This document shows positions 18,161-27,263 of a stretch of DNA of 64,000 nucleotides, piece after piece (the first letter of the stretch is position 1; every line of letters begins with the position of its first letter). Where the stretch lies: assembly GCA_903875225.1 (NCBI GenBank), contig CAIQVJ010000124.1:62001-126000 (forward strand), written 5' to 3'. This DNA is from an uncultured Pseudomonadota bacterium. Its GTDB lineage: Bacteria > Myxococcota_A > UBA796 > SXON01. The notes under the pieces were generated by a model that was not told the origin of the DNA, searched no databases, and saw only the letters and a list, made by a program, of their open reading frames with translations. The position numbers were made by a program, and so were the translations under genes.

Positions 18161-19495
18161 TCATTTTGCAGCGTGCTCCGGCTCGAACTTGAGCGGCGGG
18201 CGCATCGTTTCCTTGACCTCGGCGATGGCGACCGACGGCATGATCTTGATGAACAGCAGGAACCAAAGGAAGAACCATGCGAACGACATGATCAGGATGC
18301 CGCCTTCGACCCAGGTCGGGTAGTAGTACACCCAACCGGCCGGATCGAAGGAGTGGGACAGCGAACTGGCGATGATGTTGAACCGCTCGAACCACATCCC
18401 CACGTTGATGATGCAGCTCACGACGAACAGTCCTATGTAGCTGGTCCGCACCTTCTTGAACCACCACACCAGCGGCGCGAGGCAGTTGCAGAACACCATG
18501 GTGTAGAACACCCACCAGTAGTTCCCGTGCACGCGGTCCATGAACGTGCCCCACTCGTACTGGTTGTCCGAGTACCAGGCGATGTAGTACTCCGTGAAGT
18601 AGGCGTACGTGAGGATGCCTCCCGTGAACATGCACAGCTTGGCCAGGTGCTCGAAGTGCCAGACGTTCATGTACCGCTCGAGGTTGAACAGGAGCGAGAG
18701 GGGGAGCATGAGCGTGATGACCATCGCGCAGCCCGAGAAGATGGCGCCAGCGACGAAGTACGGGGGGAAGATCGTGGAGTGCCACCCGGGCGTGTCGGCC
18801 ATCGCGAAGTCCCAGGAGACGACGGAGTGCACCGAGAGCACGAGGGGCGTGGCCAACGCGGCGAAGAAGCCGTAGGCCGCCATGTAGTGGTGCCACTGCC
18901 TGTCGGTCCCGCGCCAGCCGAGGGCCATCGCGGTGTACAGCTTCTTCGTGAATCCGGTCGTCGCGTCACGGACCGCCGCGATGTCCGGGATGAGGCCGAT
19001 CGCGAAGAAGATCGTGGAAACCGTGAAATACGTGGAGACCGCGAACACGTCCCACATCAGCGGCGACTTGAAGTTCTGCCAGAGCTGGCGCTGGTTGGGG
19101 TACGGGAAGAGCCAGTAGGCGTACCAGGCGCGCCCGACATGGATCGCCGGGAACAACGCGGCGGTCATGACGGCGAAGATGGTCATCGCCTCGGCCGCCC
19201 GGTACACCCCGGTACGCCAGCGAGAGCGCGTGAGGAACAACACGGCGGAGATCAGCGTGCCGGCGTGACCGATACCGACCCAGAACACGAAGGTCGTGAT
19301 GTACACGCCCCAGAACACCGGCGGGTGGTACCCGGCGACGCCGAGGCCGTACACGAGCTGGTAGACCCAGCACGAACCGCCCAGCGCCAGCACGATGAGC
19401 GTGAGCGTGAGCACCGCGAGGTACGCGAGATCAGGCGTGAAGAGCGGGCGGAGGACGTCCTTGTTGACGTCGCTGTAGGACATGTCCTTCATCAT
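18161..19495 (-). CDS. actC: Alternative complex III, NrfD-like quinone-binding subunit ActC
   Basis: 444 residues with about eight to ten membrane helices (LAYLAVLTLTLIVLALGGS, PVFWGVYITTFVFWVGIG, MYVP-type helices near TIFPPYFVAGAIFSGCAM). A member of the polysulfide reductase NrfD family that forms the proton/quinone module of alternative complex III. The ATG at 19495 overlaps the actB stop as ATGA, so translation is coupled. Confidence 0.93.
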   Translation of the reverse strand: MMKDMSYSDVNKDVLRPLFTPDLAYLAVLTLTLIVLALGGSCWVYQLVYGLGVAGYHPPVFWGVYITTFVFWVGIGHAGTLISAVLFLTRSRWRTGVYRAAEAMTIFAVMTAALFPAIHVGRAWYAYWLFPYPNQRQLWQNFKSPLMWDVFAVSTYFTVSTIFFAIGLIPDIAAVRDATTGFTKKLYTAMALGWRGTDRQWHHYMAAYGFFAALATPLVLSVHSVVSWDFAMADTPGWHSTIFPPYFVAGAIFSGCAMVITLMLPLSLLFNLERYMNVWHFEHLAKLCMFTGGILTYAYFTEYYIAWYSDNQYEWGTFMDRVHGNYWWVFYTMVFCNCLAPLVWWFKKVRTSYIGLFVVSCIINVGMWFERFNIIASSLSHSFDPAGWVYYYPTWVEGGILIMSFAWFFLWFLLFIKIMPSVAIAEVKETMRPPLKFEPEHAAK

Positions 19496-22400
19496 CCCTC
19501 CTTGATCACTGCGGGTTCGACGGGCTCAGCGCCCGCCGGCGTGGCTTCGGATGCCGCGGCGGCCACGTGGTGGCGAGCCTTCGCGAGATAGCGGACGCCA
19601 GGCAGGGTGTTCAACTCGCCCAGCAGCGTGTAGGCCCGCGGGTTCTCGAACAGCTTGGCGACGGTGCCGGATGCGTCCTTGGCGTTGCCGAACGTGATGG
19701 AGTTCGTCGGGCACGCCGACGCACACGCCGTGAGCTTGACGAGCGCCTTGTCGGGCACCGTCTCGCGCACATCACGCCAGGAGTCCTTGGCCGCACGCGT
19801 GCGGTGGACACAGAACGTGCACTTCTCCATCACGCCCATCTCGCGGACCGTGACGTCCGGATTGAGCATCAGGAACATCGACTCCGGCCACGTCCACGTG
19901 TGGTAGTTGAACCGACGCGCGGTGTACGGACAGTTGTTCGCGCAGTACCGCGTGCCGACGCACCGGTTGTAGATCATCGCGTTCAGACCGTCGAGGTTGT
20001 GGTACGTCGCGAGGACCGGACACACCCCTTCGCACGGTGCGTGGGAGCACTGCTGGCACAGCGACGGCATGTGCCGCACGTCCATGTGCTCCCCCTCGCC
20101 CTCGATGAACCTGTCCATCCGGATCCAGCTCATCCCACGACCGCGGCGCGCCTGGTCGGGCCCCACGAACGGGATGTTGTTCTCCAGATCGCAGGCGACC
20201 ACGCAAGCCATGCAGCCCGTGCAGCTGTTCAGATCGATCGCCATCGCAAACCGATAGGTCGGGTGCTGGGGCTCGGGGAAGAAGTCGTGGATCCCGTTCT
20301 CCTCCAACCGGCGATCCCAGGGGACCTTCTCGATCTCCACGATCTCGCCAGCCTTCCCGGTCGGGTGCGCCGCAGCCTCCTCGGCGTTCACGGCCAGGGC
20401 GATCGGGCGACCGTCCATGTTCAGGCTGCCGATCAGCGCAAAGAAGTCGGAGGTCGCGTCGGAGCGGGAGACGCTCGCCCGGGTCTGGTAGGTCGCGAGC
20501 GCGCCCGAACCGCCGTCCGTGGCCGTGGTGACCAGCTTCATGGGGCTCACGCCCCGGCCGGTGCCATATCGGCCCATGCTGGTGTGCCCGTTACCGAGCA
20601 CGATCGCCACGGTGTCCTCACGCACTCCCGGAGTCTGGAAGAAGCCGAGGGTGACCTCGCCGGAGGCGGTCTTGACCGTGACGGAGTCGGTGGACCCGAG
20701 CCCCAGGCGTTCGACCGTCTTGGGGTTCAGCTCGGCCCAGGACGTCCAGTTGGTCGTCGAGATCGGATCCGCGAGCTCCTGCGCCCACGGCCTGTTTGCG
20801 TGACGGCCATCGCCGAGGTTGGTGCTCGGGAAGATGACGAGGGCGAGGTCGTTGCCGGCGATCGCGGCGGGCATCGCGGGCAGGGCCGCCAGCGTGAGCG
20901 GGAGCGCCGACGTGGCCGCGGGGCGGAACGAGCCGCCCATCTGCCGAACGGTGACCCACCAGGCGTCGAAGGTACCCACCCCCTCGTATACCCGGCGCCG
21001 CCAGCGCTCCTGCACGTACACGCGGAAGGAGTCGTGGGCAAAACCCATCGCCGCAGCGGCAGGTGGGGGCGCGATGACCGCAGGTTCTTCCGACCCAGCG
21101 GCGACCACCGCGGGAGCCGCGGCAACCGCTGCGGGATCGGGAACGGCGAGCGCCTTCGCGAGTGTCAGCAGCACATCGCCCACCGACCTGCTGTTCTTGA
21201 GCGGCGTCATCGCGGGCTGCTGCAGGGTGTGCACGCCCGTGGTCACGTTCGCATCGCCCCAGGTCTCGAGCGAGGAGCCCGGCGGGAGCACGAGGGCCTT
21301 TGCGCGCGTGGAGTCGTCGGGCTCGTTGGCGAACTGCACGAGCAGGTCGACAGCGTCGAGCGCCTCGCCGACCTTGTCGGACTCCGGGAAGTTGTAGACC
21401 GGGTTGGCGCCGTCGATGAAGAGCACGCCGACCTTTCCGGCCCGCGCGTCTTCGAGCAGGGCGCGAGCATCCGCGTACGACGAGACGGTGCCGTAGCTCT
21501 GCTCCTTGCCGAACACCACGCTGCGGCCGATGTTCCCGCAGATGTCGTTGATCAGGAAGGTCACGGCAGCGAGATCGGTGGACCGGTCGTTCGCGTTTGC
21601 CGCTCCGCCGGGGAGGACCACCGACGGCCTGTCCGTGATCCAGTCGGCGATCTCGGTGAGCTTCTCGATCGGGATGCCCGAGAGCTGCGCCGCAGCGGCC
21701 GTGTCGACGGACGCGAGCAGCGAGGCGTTCGGGTACTTCACCTTGTCGGCGGCGAGCCGCGCGACCGCGAGCGCGACTGCCAGCTCCGTCCCGGGGTTCG
21801 GCGGCAGGAAGCTGTCCGACTGCGCGCTCGTGACCCCGATGTGGGGCTCCACGCACACGAGCCGGGTGACGAAGCCGCCGTTCGCCGGGTTCTTGGCCGC
21901 GGCCCAGCCCTTCATCATGCCCATCGCCCCGTAGGCGGTGCCGAGGAAGTCGAGTCCGAACGACAGGATCACCTGCGCATTCGCAAGCTCGTAGGTGGGC
22001 AACGTCGAAACGCTGAACGCCTGCCGGGTGGCCGCGAGCAGCGTCTCCACGCCGAGGGCCTCCCAGTGCACGCGCCGGAGCCCGACTCCGCCCGCGAACT
22101 CCCCGAGGAGGGTGTCGAGGCTACCCGTCCGGTATCCCCCGAGCCACGCCACCTGCTTGCCCGCAGCTTGTGCGGCCTTGATCGCGTCCACGACCTTCTG
22201 GGTGGCAGCGTCCCATTCGAGGCCAGCACCACCGGAAACGGGTCCCTCGACCCGCTCGGGCCCGTAGGCGCCCACGATGCCGAAGTGGCCGCGGGTGCAC
22301 AGTCCGTGCCCTTCGGTCCAGTCGGGGTTGCCCTCCACCATGACGACACGCCCTTCCCGGGCGCGGGCCACGAGGCCGCAGCCGGACGCACACTCGCCGC

Positions 22401-22566
22401 ACGCGGTCGAGAAGTACGTGGCGACTCCAGGGAGCTCGTCGTCGGGGACCTGCACGTAGGGCAGGTAGTGTTCGATGGGGGTGCGCGGATCGATCGTGCA
22501 TGCAGCGGCCGTAGCTGCGGATGCGATGCTGGCGCTCTTGAGGAAGTCGCGGCGGTTGAAGTCCAT
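19492..22566 (-). CDS. actB: Alternative complex III, Tat-exported molybdopterin-like/Fe-S subunit ActB
   Basis: 1024 residues from the ATG at 22566, giving the twin-arginine start MDFNRRDFLKSASIAS. The N-terminal part is molybdopterin-oxidoreductase-like with a Cys cluster in CGECASGCGLVAR. The cofactor is known to be absent in characterised ActB. The C-terminal third is a ferredoxin-like domain with four clusters' worth of cysteines: NSCTGCMACVVACDLEN, CQQCSHAPCEGVCP, CVGTRYCANNCPY, KCTFCVHR and CASACPTNS. It lies on the periplasmic face and links the quinol-oxidising subunits to the cytochromes. Confidence 0.95.
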   Translation of the reverse strand: MDFNRRDFLKSASIASAATAAACTIDPRTPIEHYLPYVQVPDDELPGVATYFSTACGECASGCGLVARAREGRVVMVEGNPDWTEGHGLCTRGHFGIVGAYGPERVEGPVSGGAGLEWDAATQKVVDAIKAAQAAGKQVAWLGGYRTGSLDTLLGEFAGGVGLRRVHWEALGVETLLAATRQAFSVSTLPTYELANAQVILSFGLDFLGTAYGAMGMMKGWAAAKNPANGGFVTRLVCVEPHIGVTSAQSDSFLPPNPGTELAVALAVARLAADKVKYPNASLLASVDTAAAAQLSGIPIEKLTEIADWITDRPSVVLPGGAANANDRSTDLAAVTFLINDICGNIGRSVVFGKEQSYGTVSSYADARALLEDARAGKVGVLFIDGANPVYNFPESDKVGEALDAVDLLVQFANEPDDSTRAKALVLPPGSSLETWGDANVTTGVHTLQQPAMTPLKNSRSVGDVLLTLAKALAVPDPAAVAAAPAVVAAGSEEPAVIAPPPAAAAMGFAHDSFRVYVQERWRRRVYEGVGTFDAWWVTVRQMGGSFRPAATSALPLTLAALPAMPAAIAGNDLALVIFPSTNLGDGRHANRPWAQELADPISTTNWTSWAELNPKTVERLGLGSTDSVTVKTASGEVTLGFFQTPGVREDTVAIVLGNGHTSMGRYGTGRGVSPMKLVTTATDGGSGALATYQTRASVSRSDATSDFFALIGSLNMDGRPIALAVNAEEAAAHPTGKAGEIVEIEKVPWDRRLEENGIHDFFPEPQHPTYRFAMAIDLNSCTGCMACVVACDLENNIPFVGPDQARRGRGMSWIRMDRFIEGEGEHMDVRHMPSLCQQCSHAPCEGVCPVLATYHNLDGLNAMIYNRCVGTRYCANNCPYTARRFNYHTWTWPESMFLMLNPDVTVREMGVMEKCTFCVHRTRAAKDSWRDVRETVPDKALVKLTACASACPTNSITFGNAKDASGTVAKLFENPRAYTLLGELNTLPGVRYLAKARHHVAAAASEATPAGAEPVEPAVIKEG

Positions 22567-22577
22567 CGTGCGGTCCT

Positions 22578-23288
22578 CTACTTGTGGCAGGTCCAGCAAT
22601 CCTTCAGCTCCGAGCGCCGAAGTTCCTGCTGGGTCCCATAGCTGTCATCCAATGCGTGCTGGGCATGGCAATCGAGGCACCAGCCCATCTTCAGGGAGGC
22701 GACGCGCATGTCCACCCCCATGTCCTGCACTTCCCCGTGGCACTCCTGGCACTGGACACCACCGAGCACGTGGCGCTTGTGGCTGAAGTACACGAAGTCG
22801 GGCAGATCGTGCACCTTCACCCACGGGATCGGATCCCCCTTGCCTTCCGCCCAGAACGCCTTGAGCTTCTCGAGCTCGGGCCGACCGGTCGCTGCGACGA
22901 CGTTGTGGCAACCCATGCAGACCTGCGTGGGCGGGATGCCGGCGTGCTGCCCCTTTCGGGCGCCCGAGTGACAATACTGGCAGTCCATCCCGAGATTTTT
23001 TGCATGCATGAAGTGCGGGAACACGATCGGCTGGACGATCGCCTCTGCAGGCGGATCCCCGACGGCTACGGAGAGCCCCGTCGGGAAGAACGTCATCTTG
23101 TCCACCTCGAGCGGCGAGGCCGACATCGGGATGTCGACCAACGTGTTCGGCAGGAGGTTCTTGCTGCCGATCGGGAAGATCTCTTCATCGGCGGGTTTGG
23201 CGACGGTGTTCATCGAACAGCCGGTGACGGCCCAGAGCGGGACCGTGACCAGTGCGAACACCAGCGCGGCTCCTGGCAGCGATCGCAT
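22578..23288 (-). CDS. actA: Alternative complex III, pentahaem cytochrome c subunit ActA
   Basis: 236 residues from the ATG at 23288 preceded by GGAGG. The signal peptide ends in a possible lipobox (WAVTGCSM). Five CxxCH haem motifs are visible: CQYCH, CMGCH, CQECH, CLDCH and CWTCH, with extra histidines (PHFMHAKN, SHKRH) as axial ligands. Five haems are the hallmark of ActA. First gene of the six-gene act operon. actG is not found in the window, and downstream genes are not cytochrome oxidase subunits. Confidence 0.94.
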   Translation of the reverse strand: MRSLPGAALVFALVTVPLWAVTGCSMNTVAKPADEEIFPIGSKNLLPNTLVDIPMSASPLEVDKMTFFPTGLSVAVGDPPAEAIVQPIVFPHFMHAKNLGMDCQYCHSGARKGQHAGIPPTQVCMGCHNVVAATGRPELEKLKAFWAEGKGDPIPWVKVHDLPDFVYFSHKRHVLGGVQCQECHGEVQDMGVDMRVASLKMGWCLDCHAQHALDDSYGTQQELRRSELKDCWTCHK

Positions 23289-23309
23289 GCATCCTCCTGC
23301 CGAACCGGC

Positions 23310-23337
23310 GGGGGAAAGGGAGGGAAAGGGAAAAGGG
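23310..23337 (+). other. G-quadruplex-type G-run array upstream of actA
   Basis: On the plus strand there are five runs of three or more G (23310-23314, 23318-23320, 23322-23324, 23328-23330, 23335-23337) separated only by A-tracts of 1-4 bases, which satisfies the usual four-run G-quadruplex pattern. It lies 22-49 bp upstream of the actA start codon, on the template strand for the act operon, so the transcript would carry a C/U tract there. Confidence 0.75.
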
Positions 23338-23403
23338 TAGAGTTGTACCGACGGCAATCGGGCCGACGACCGACGGCAGCGACCGGCCGCGGACGCTAAC
23401 GCA

Positions 23404-23433
23404 GCGCGGAGGCGCGTTCAAGCGCCTCCGCGC
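23404..23433 (-). terminator. Perfect 12-bp hairpin after the lipoprotein cytochrome c gene
   Basis: A perfect inverted repeat GCGCGGAGGCGC with a 6-base loop starts 10 bp past the stop of the cytochrome c gene (leftward). There is no clear U-tract after it, so it may be a GC-only terminator or an mRNA-stabilising stem. It separates that gene from the act operon. Confidence 0.6.
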
Positions 23434-23442
23434 GGGTTGTGA

Positions 23443-23952
23443 CTACTTCCCGACGAACTCGCTTTCAATGTACGCGAGCACCTGCCAGGCCTCGTCGTCG
23501 GAGAGCCCGAGGGGCGCCATGCCGGTCCCGGCCACGCCGTTCTTGACGATCCAGAACTTCACCCCGGGGGTGGAAGCGTCCCAGCGCTCCTTGTGGTGGA
23601 AATTCGCCGGGCGCTGGGGCAGAGCCATCGCGGTGGTGGTGTCGGCCATCCCGGTCTCGCCGTGGCAGGCGGCGCACTTCGCGAACACGGTCTTGCCCGC
23701 CGCGATCGCTGCGGCATCGCCCGTCTTGGGGTTCGGGCCATCGGCCTTCGCGGCCTTGGCAGCCTCATAGGCCTTCGCGGCAAACTCGTCGGGGGTGTAC
23801 GGGCCCGTCGGGGCCGGCGCCGGAGTGGCCGCCGGAGGAGGCGCCACAGGAGCGGGTGCCGGAGCAGCAGCGGGCGCCGGGGCGGCGACGGGGGCGGCAG
23901 GCTTGGAGTCACCACCGCAGGCGGTCAGAAGCAGAGCGAGAGAGAGCAACAT
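23443..23952 (-). CDS. Lipoprotein monohaem cytochrome c
   Basis: 169 residues from the ATG at 23952, chosen because CGAGG sits seven bases upstream and it gives a lipoprotein signal MLLSLALLLTACGG (lipobox LTAC). Upstream in-frame ATGs at 23979 and 23994 are alternatives. An Ala/Pro-rich linker is followed by a class I cytochrome c domain with CAACH in FAKCAACHGETG and a distal methionine in GTGMAPLG. It is likely an outer-surface or periplasmic electron carrier working with the adjacent complex III. Its gene lies 9 bp or more after the MlaD gene. Confidence 0.88.
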   Translation of the reverse strand: MLLSLALLLTACGGDSKPAAPVAAPAPAAAPAPAPVAPPPAATPAPAPTGPYTPDEFAAKAYEAAKAAKADGPNPKTGDAAAIAAGKTVFAKCAACHGETGMADTTTAMALPQRPANFHHKERWDASTPGVKFWIVKNGVAGTGMAPLGLSDDEAWQVLAYIESEFVGK

Positions 23953-24002
23953 TTGAGGACCTCGAAAAAGGCCGGTCATGTAATGTGATGTCATCCGGTT
24001 GT

Positions 24003-24929
24003 CTACGGCGGGTCCGCGTTCAGCACCTTCTCCTTTTTTCTGGGAAAGAGCCGGATGTACACCCCGTCCTCCTGGGTCACCTGCAGGATGTCTGCGCGAG
24101 TGATGTGATTCACACGATCGAGCAGTTGCGTGACATCGCCGGTCGCGGCGTCGACCTTCACGAGCGCCGCCCGCCCGTCCTTCACCGCCGCGGTGACCTC
24201 GTCGAGCAGCATGGGAACCTGATCAGGCGGAACACTCGCAACCAGGGTGTCGAGACGGGCGACTGCGCCGTCCATGCGCGTGAGCACCGGTCCTGCGTCG
24301 TCCACCGTGCGGCGCACGGCACCGAGTGTCGCGTGGGCCTCGGCGATCAATGCTGGCAATTGGCTGCTGGCAACCGCGACGTTGTGCAGGGCGATCTCAG
24401 CATCGGCGAGCATCCGCTTGGGGCGTTCGGGGTCGTCCTGGACTGCGGCGGTCAAGCTCGCGACGATCACCTTGACGTCATTGGGGTCCACGGCGTCGAG
24501 GATCGGCCCGAGGCGGGTGACGAGCTGATCGATCTCGAGCGCGCCCTGGTCCGCGACGAGCTCGTCGCCAGCGACGAGCAACGGGGCGTCGTGCGACTGG
24601 GGGATGAGCTCGACGTACTTCTCACCCAGCACCGAGCGCGCCCGCAGCGCCACCTTCGCATCCCGCCGGATCCCGGCATCGCTGTCCAGCGAGATCTCCA
24701 GCCGGGCCTTGTCGAAGTCCACGATGAGGTGATCCACGCGGCCCACCGGCACCCCCGCCACGCTCACCGCTGCGCCCTGGGAGAGCCCGGCGACGTCGGG
24801 CAACACGGCCGTGACCGCGACGGAGTCGTCCCCCAGCCGGCGGATCGCCCCGGCTTCGAGCGCAAGGAACGCGAGCAGCCCGGTGGCCACGACCACGAGG
24901 ATACCGACACCGAGTTCGTACCGAGCCAT
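24003..24929 (-). CDS. MlaD/MCE domain protein
   Basis: 308 residues from the ATG at 24929 (MARYELGVGILVVVATGLLAFL), giving one N-terminal membrane helix. The MCE domain follows (DDSVAVTAVLPDVAGLSQGAAVSVAGVPVGRVD, LRARSVLGEKYVELIPQS), then a long helical region. Such proteins form hexameric rings that carry lipids between inner and outer membrane with an MlaE permease and MlaF ATPase. Neither partner is encoded in the window, so it is an orphan or acts with distant genes. Confidence 0.9.
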   Translation of the reverse strand: MARYELGVGILVVVATGLLAFLALEAGAIRRLGDDSVAVTAVLPDVAGLSQGAAVSVAGVPVGRVDHLIVDFDKARLEISLDSDAGIRRDAKVALRARSVLGEKYVELIPQSHDAPLLVAGDELVADQGALEIDQLVTRLGPILDAVDPNDVKVIVASLTAAVQDDPERPKRMLADAEIALHNVAVASSQLPALIAEAHATLGAVRRTVDDAGPVLTRMDGAVARLDTLVASVPPDQVPMLLDEVTAAVKDGRAALVKVDAATGDVTQLLDRVNHITRADILQVTQEDGVYIRLFPRKKEKVLNADPP

Positions 24930-25055
24930 TTCGTGCGCCGTGGACCGCGGCGCTGCTAACCTGTCTGTGCCCGCCGGGAGGCGAGCCCCCAGGACACCAG
25001 CGCAAAACGGCAAGAAGCACAGGGGCGGCCTACCGGGAGGGCTCCACCTGCGGGG

Positions 25056-26408
25056 TCACCCGGGCAGGATCAGGCCCGCGCCGATGAGGCACATCTCGTC
25101 GAGGGTCGTCTCGCCGAGGCGCACGACCGAGGTCTCCGTCGCCCCGGCATCGGCGAGGGCCTGCTGCACCCCCGGGTTGGTCACCACGTTGTCGTAGGTG
25201 CAGCGCAGGCGGATCGTGTCCCCGGCACGAAGCTGTGGAAGGTCGTCGATCGACGCGTCATACACGTAGCTCCGTTGCCAGTTGAAGTCCCAGTGCGGCG
25301 TCTGCACGAGGCATTCGGTCTCCTGTTCGTCCGGCGACGGATCCGCGTGGACGACCTCCGCGAGCATGTCGACGCCCACGTAGTGCATGTGTGTACCGAC
25401 CTGGAAGATCGAGTACGGCCCCCCGCTGGGCACCGTGAACTCCATCGTCTCCACGTGCCCGGCGGTGTCCTTCGGGATCTTGAACACGGCACGCCCGCCC
25501 GGATCGTTCTCGCCGAGGAGCAGCCCCGCGGCCGCGCTGTCGGCGTTGCCGATGAGCGACACCACCGCCTCGCGCAGCGGTGCGACCTCTGTCAACCGCA
25601 GCGCAAAACCCGTCGCGTCCTCGCCGAAGCTGGCGGCACCTGCCGGGTGGTAGTGCACCTGCATGACGAGCCGCACTCCCGCCTCCAGGCGGGTGCCGGT
25701 GCCGTCCGGAGGGATCAACGGACCGCCACCCGGCGCCCATGCACCGATCAGCTGATCCGCCCCGCCGAGGCCCCCGCCGGAGCAGGCGTACCAGCCCGTT
25801 TCGTTTGCCGTCGCGCCCGAGGAGTCCACCGCCACGAGCACGTGATGCACGACAGCGGTCTCCCCGGGGAGCACCTGCAGCCCGGTGAGCCACTCCGTCT
25901 GCGTGAACCCGGGGTCGAAGCTGTAGCACATGAACACGTCACCACCGGGTTCGGGCAGGAAACCCACCGAGGGATGAAGCTCGAGTGTGGGAGAGTCGAG
26001 ATCGAGCGACGGAGCCTCCGGAAGCGCAGTCGCAGTGGCAGCGTCACCTTCCGGGGCGCCAGCGTCCGCCCAGTCCCGGAGCACCTGCTTCTCACCGTCG
26101 GTGAGCCGCTCGTCCCCCTTCCACGGCGAAGGCGGGGTGCATTCGTCCGTCTCCACAGCCCCCCAGGGGGGCATGCGACCGCCGTCCACGGCGGCGACGA
26201 TCGAGGCGGCCATGGGCGCTGCAGCCTGGTAGCTGTCAAGGGAGAACGGTGCGATCCCTCCTGACACATGGCATCCGGCACACCGCTCGGCGATGACCGG
26301 CGCCACGTCCCGATACCAGGTGACTGTGTCGGGGGTGGGGTCCGCCTGCGCGCACGCGGCCAACCCAAGCGCAGCACCGAGAGGAACCAGGAAGACCATC
26401 GGTCGCAT
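25056..26408 (-). CDS. Cytochrome c-like domain fused to copper type II monooxygenase-like domains
   Basis: 450 residues from the ATG at 26408, with GAGG six bases upstream. The signal peptide VFLVPLGAALGLAACAQ has a lipobox (LAAC). Residues about 35-110 hold one haem motif, RCAGCHVSGG, with MPPWG as a likely distal ligand. The rest resembles peptidylglycine/dopamine beta-monooxygenase copper domains: TAVVHHVLVAVD, VMQVHYHPAG and QVGTHMHYVGVDM give His pairs for two copper sites. The family hydroxylates aliphatic carbons with ascorbate. The bacterial substrate is unknown. Divergent from the MaoC gene. Confidence 0.78.
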   Translation of the reverse strand: MRPMVFLVPLGAALGLAACAQADPTPDTVTWYRDVAPVIAERCAGCHVSGGIAPFSLDSYQAAAPMAASIVAAVDGGRMPPWGAVETDECTPPSPWKGDERLTDGEKQVLRDWADAGAPEGDAATATALPEAPSLDLDSPTLELHPSVGFLPEPGGDVFMCYSFDPGFTQTEWLTGLQVLPGETAVVHHVLVAVDSSGATANETGWYACSGGGLGGADQLIGAWAPGGGPLIPPDGTGTRLEAGVRLVMQVHYHPAGAASFGEDATGFALRLTEVAPLREAVVSLIGNADSAAAGLLLGENDPGGRAVFKIPKDTAGHVETMEFTVPSGGPYSIFQVGTHMHYVGVDMLAEVVHADPSPDEQETECLVQTPHWDFNWQRSYVYDASIDDLPQLRAGDTIRLRCTYDNVVTNPGVQQALADAGATETSVVRLGETTLDEMCLIGAGLILPG

Positions 26409-26547
26409 GACGTACCTCGAACCGGCCCTGAGTACCCCGGCGAGCCACACGGCGCGGGTCCGGCAAAGGACGACTTGCGCAGCATCGCGCGGCGGGGCAC
26501 GATCCCCGGGCACGTCCGGACCCCCCGCGACGTCACGCAGGAATCCC

Positions 26548-26991
26548 ATGGCACGCGGTCATCTCTTCTCGCAGTTCAGTCCCGGCCAACGCTTCGTCAG
26601 CGTCGGGCGCACAATCACCGAAGCGGACGTGGTGATGTTCGCGGGCATCTCGGGCGACTACAATCCGCTCCACACCGACGCGACGTTCGCGGCAAAGACG
26701 CCGTTCAAGCAGCGCATCGCCCACGGCATGCTCTCCGCGTCGATCTCGACCGGGCTCGGGCAGACACTTGGCATCTTCGAGGGCACGACCCTTGCTTTGA
26801 TGGGCCAGACGTTTGAGTACAAGGGACCGGTGTTCTTCGGCGACACCATCCGGCTGGCGCTCACCGTCGACACAGCCACCCCCTCGTCGAAGGGTGGGAA
26901 GGGAGTCGTGGTGTTCAGCAGCCAGATCCTCAAGCAGGACGACAGCGTCGCGATCTCGGGCACCTGGACGGTGCTGTTCCGGGACGAGTGA
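26548..26991 (+). CDS. MaoC-like hot-dog dehydratase
   Basis: 147 residues from the ATG at 26548, with AGGA six bases upstream. The hydratase-2 signature is clear: TEADVVMFAGISGDYNPLHTDATFA, with catalytic Asp and His in GDYNPLH, then IAHGMLSASISTGLG. Likely (R)-specific enoyl-CoA hydratase or dehydratase. The final codons overlap the GTG start of the next small gene. Confidence 0.92.
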   Translation: MARGHLFSQFSPGQRFVSVGRTITEADVVMFAGISGDYNPLHTDATFAAKTPFKQRIAHGMLSASISTGLGQTLGIFEGTTLALMGQTFEYKGPVFFGDTIRLALTVDTATPSSKGGKGVVVFSSQILKQDDSVAISGTWTVLFRDE

Positions 26992-27263
26992 TCGGCGCCT
27001 TCCTCCTTTCCCACGTCGTCACGGTCACGTGCCCGCCGGGCCCGGAGTGGACGCGTGAGCGCCAGCAACGCCCGCCCATCGCGGAGCCGGCCCCCGTCAC
27101 CTCCGTGCGGGTGGAGAGGGACGATCTGCCAGTCGTGCCCTGGGCCCGGAGCACCTGGCGCCTGGACGCCACGCAGCGGTACGCGCTTGTGTGCACCTAC
27201 GCAGAGGGGGCGGAGAGCGTCGTGATCATCGATCACACCAGCCGGCTGAAGATCGCCCGATGA
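26988..27263 (+). CDS. Small Cys-containing hypothetical protein
   Basis: 91 residues from a GTG overlapping the MaoC stop by 4 bp (GTGA), ending in an ATGA overlap with the S4 gene, so it sits in a coupled three-gene operon. It has a short hydrophobic start (MIGAFLLSHVVTVTCPPG) and a later YALVCTYAEG; two cysteines could pair outside the membrane. The pattern faintly recalls the STY0301 family, but that is not firm. Confidence 0.6.
   Translation: MIGAFLLSHVVTVTCPPGPEWTRERQQRPPIAEPAPVTSVRVERDDLPVVPWARSTWRLDATQRYALVCTYAEGAESVVIIDHTSRLKIAR

Noticed and set aside
19567-22641. Open frame of over 1000 codons on the plus strand
   Set aside because: Antisense to actB. GC-rich third positions keep the opposite strand open; the translation is Arg/His/Gly/Val-rich low complexity with no domain.
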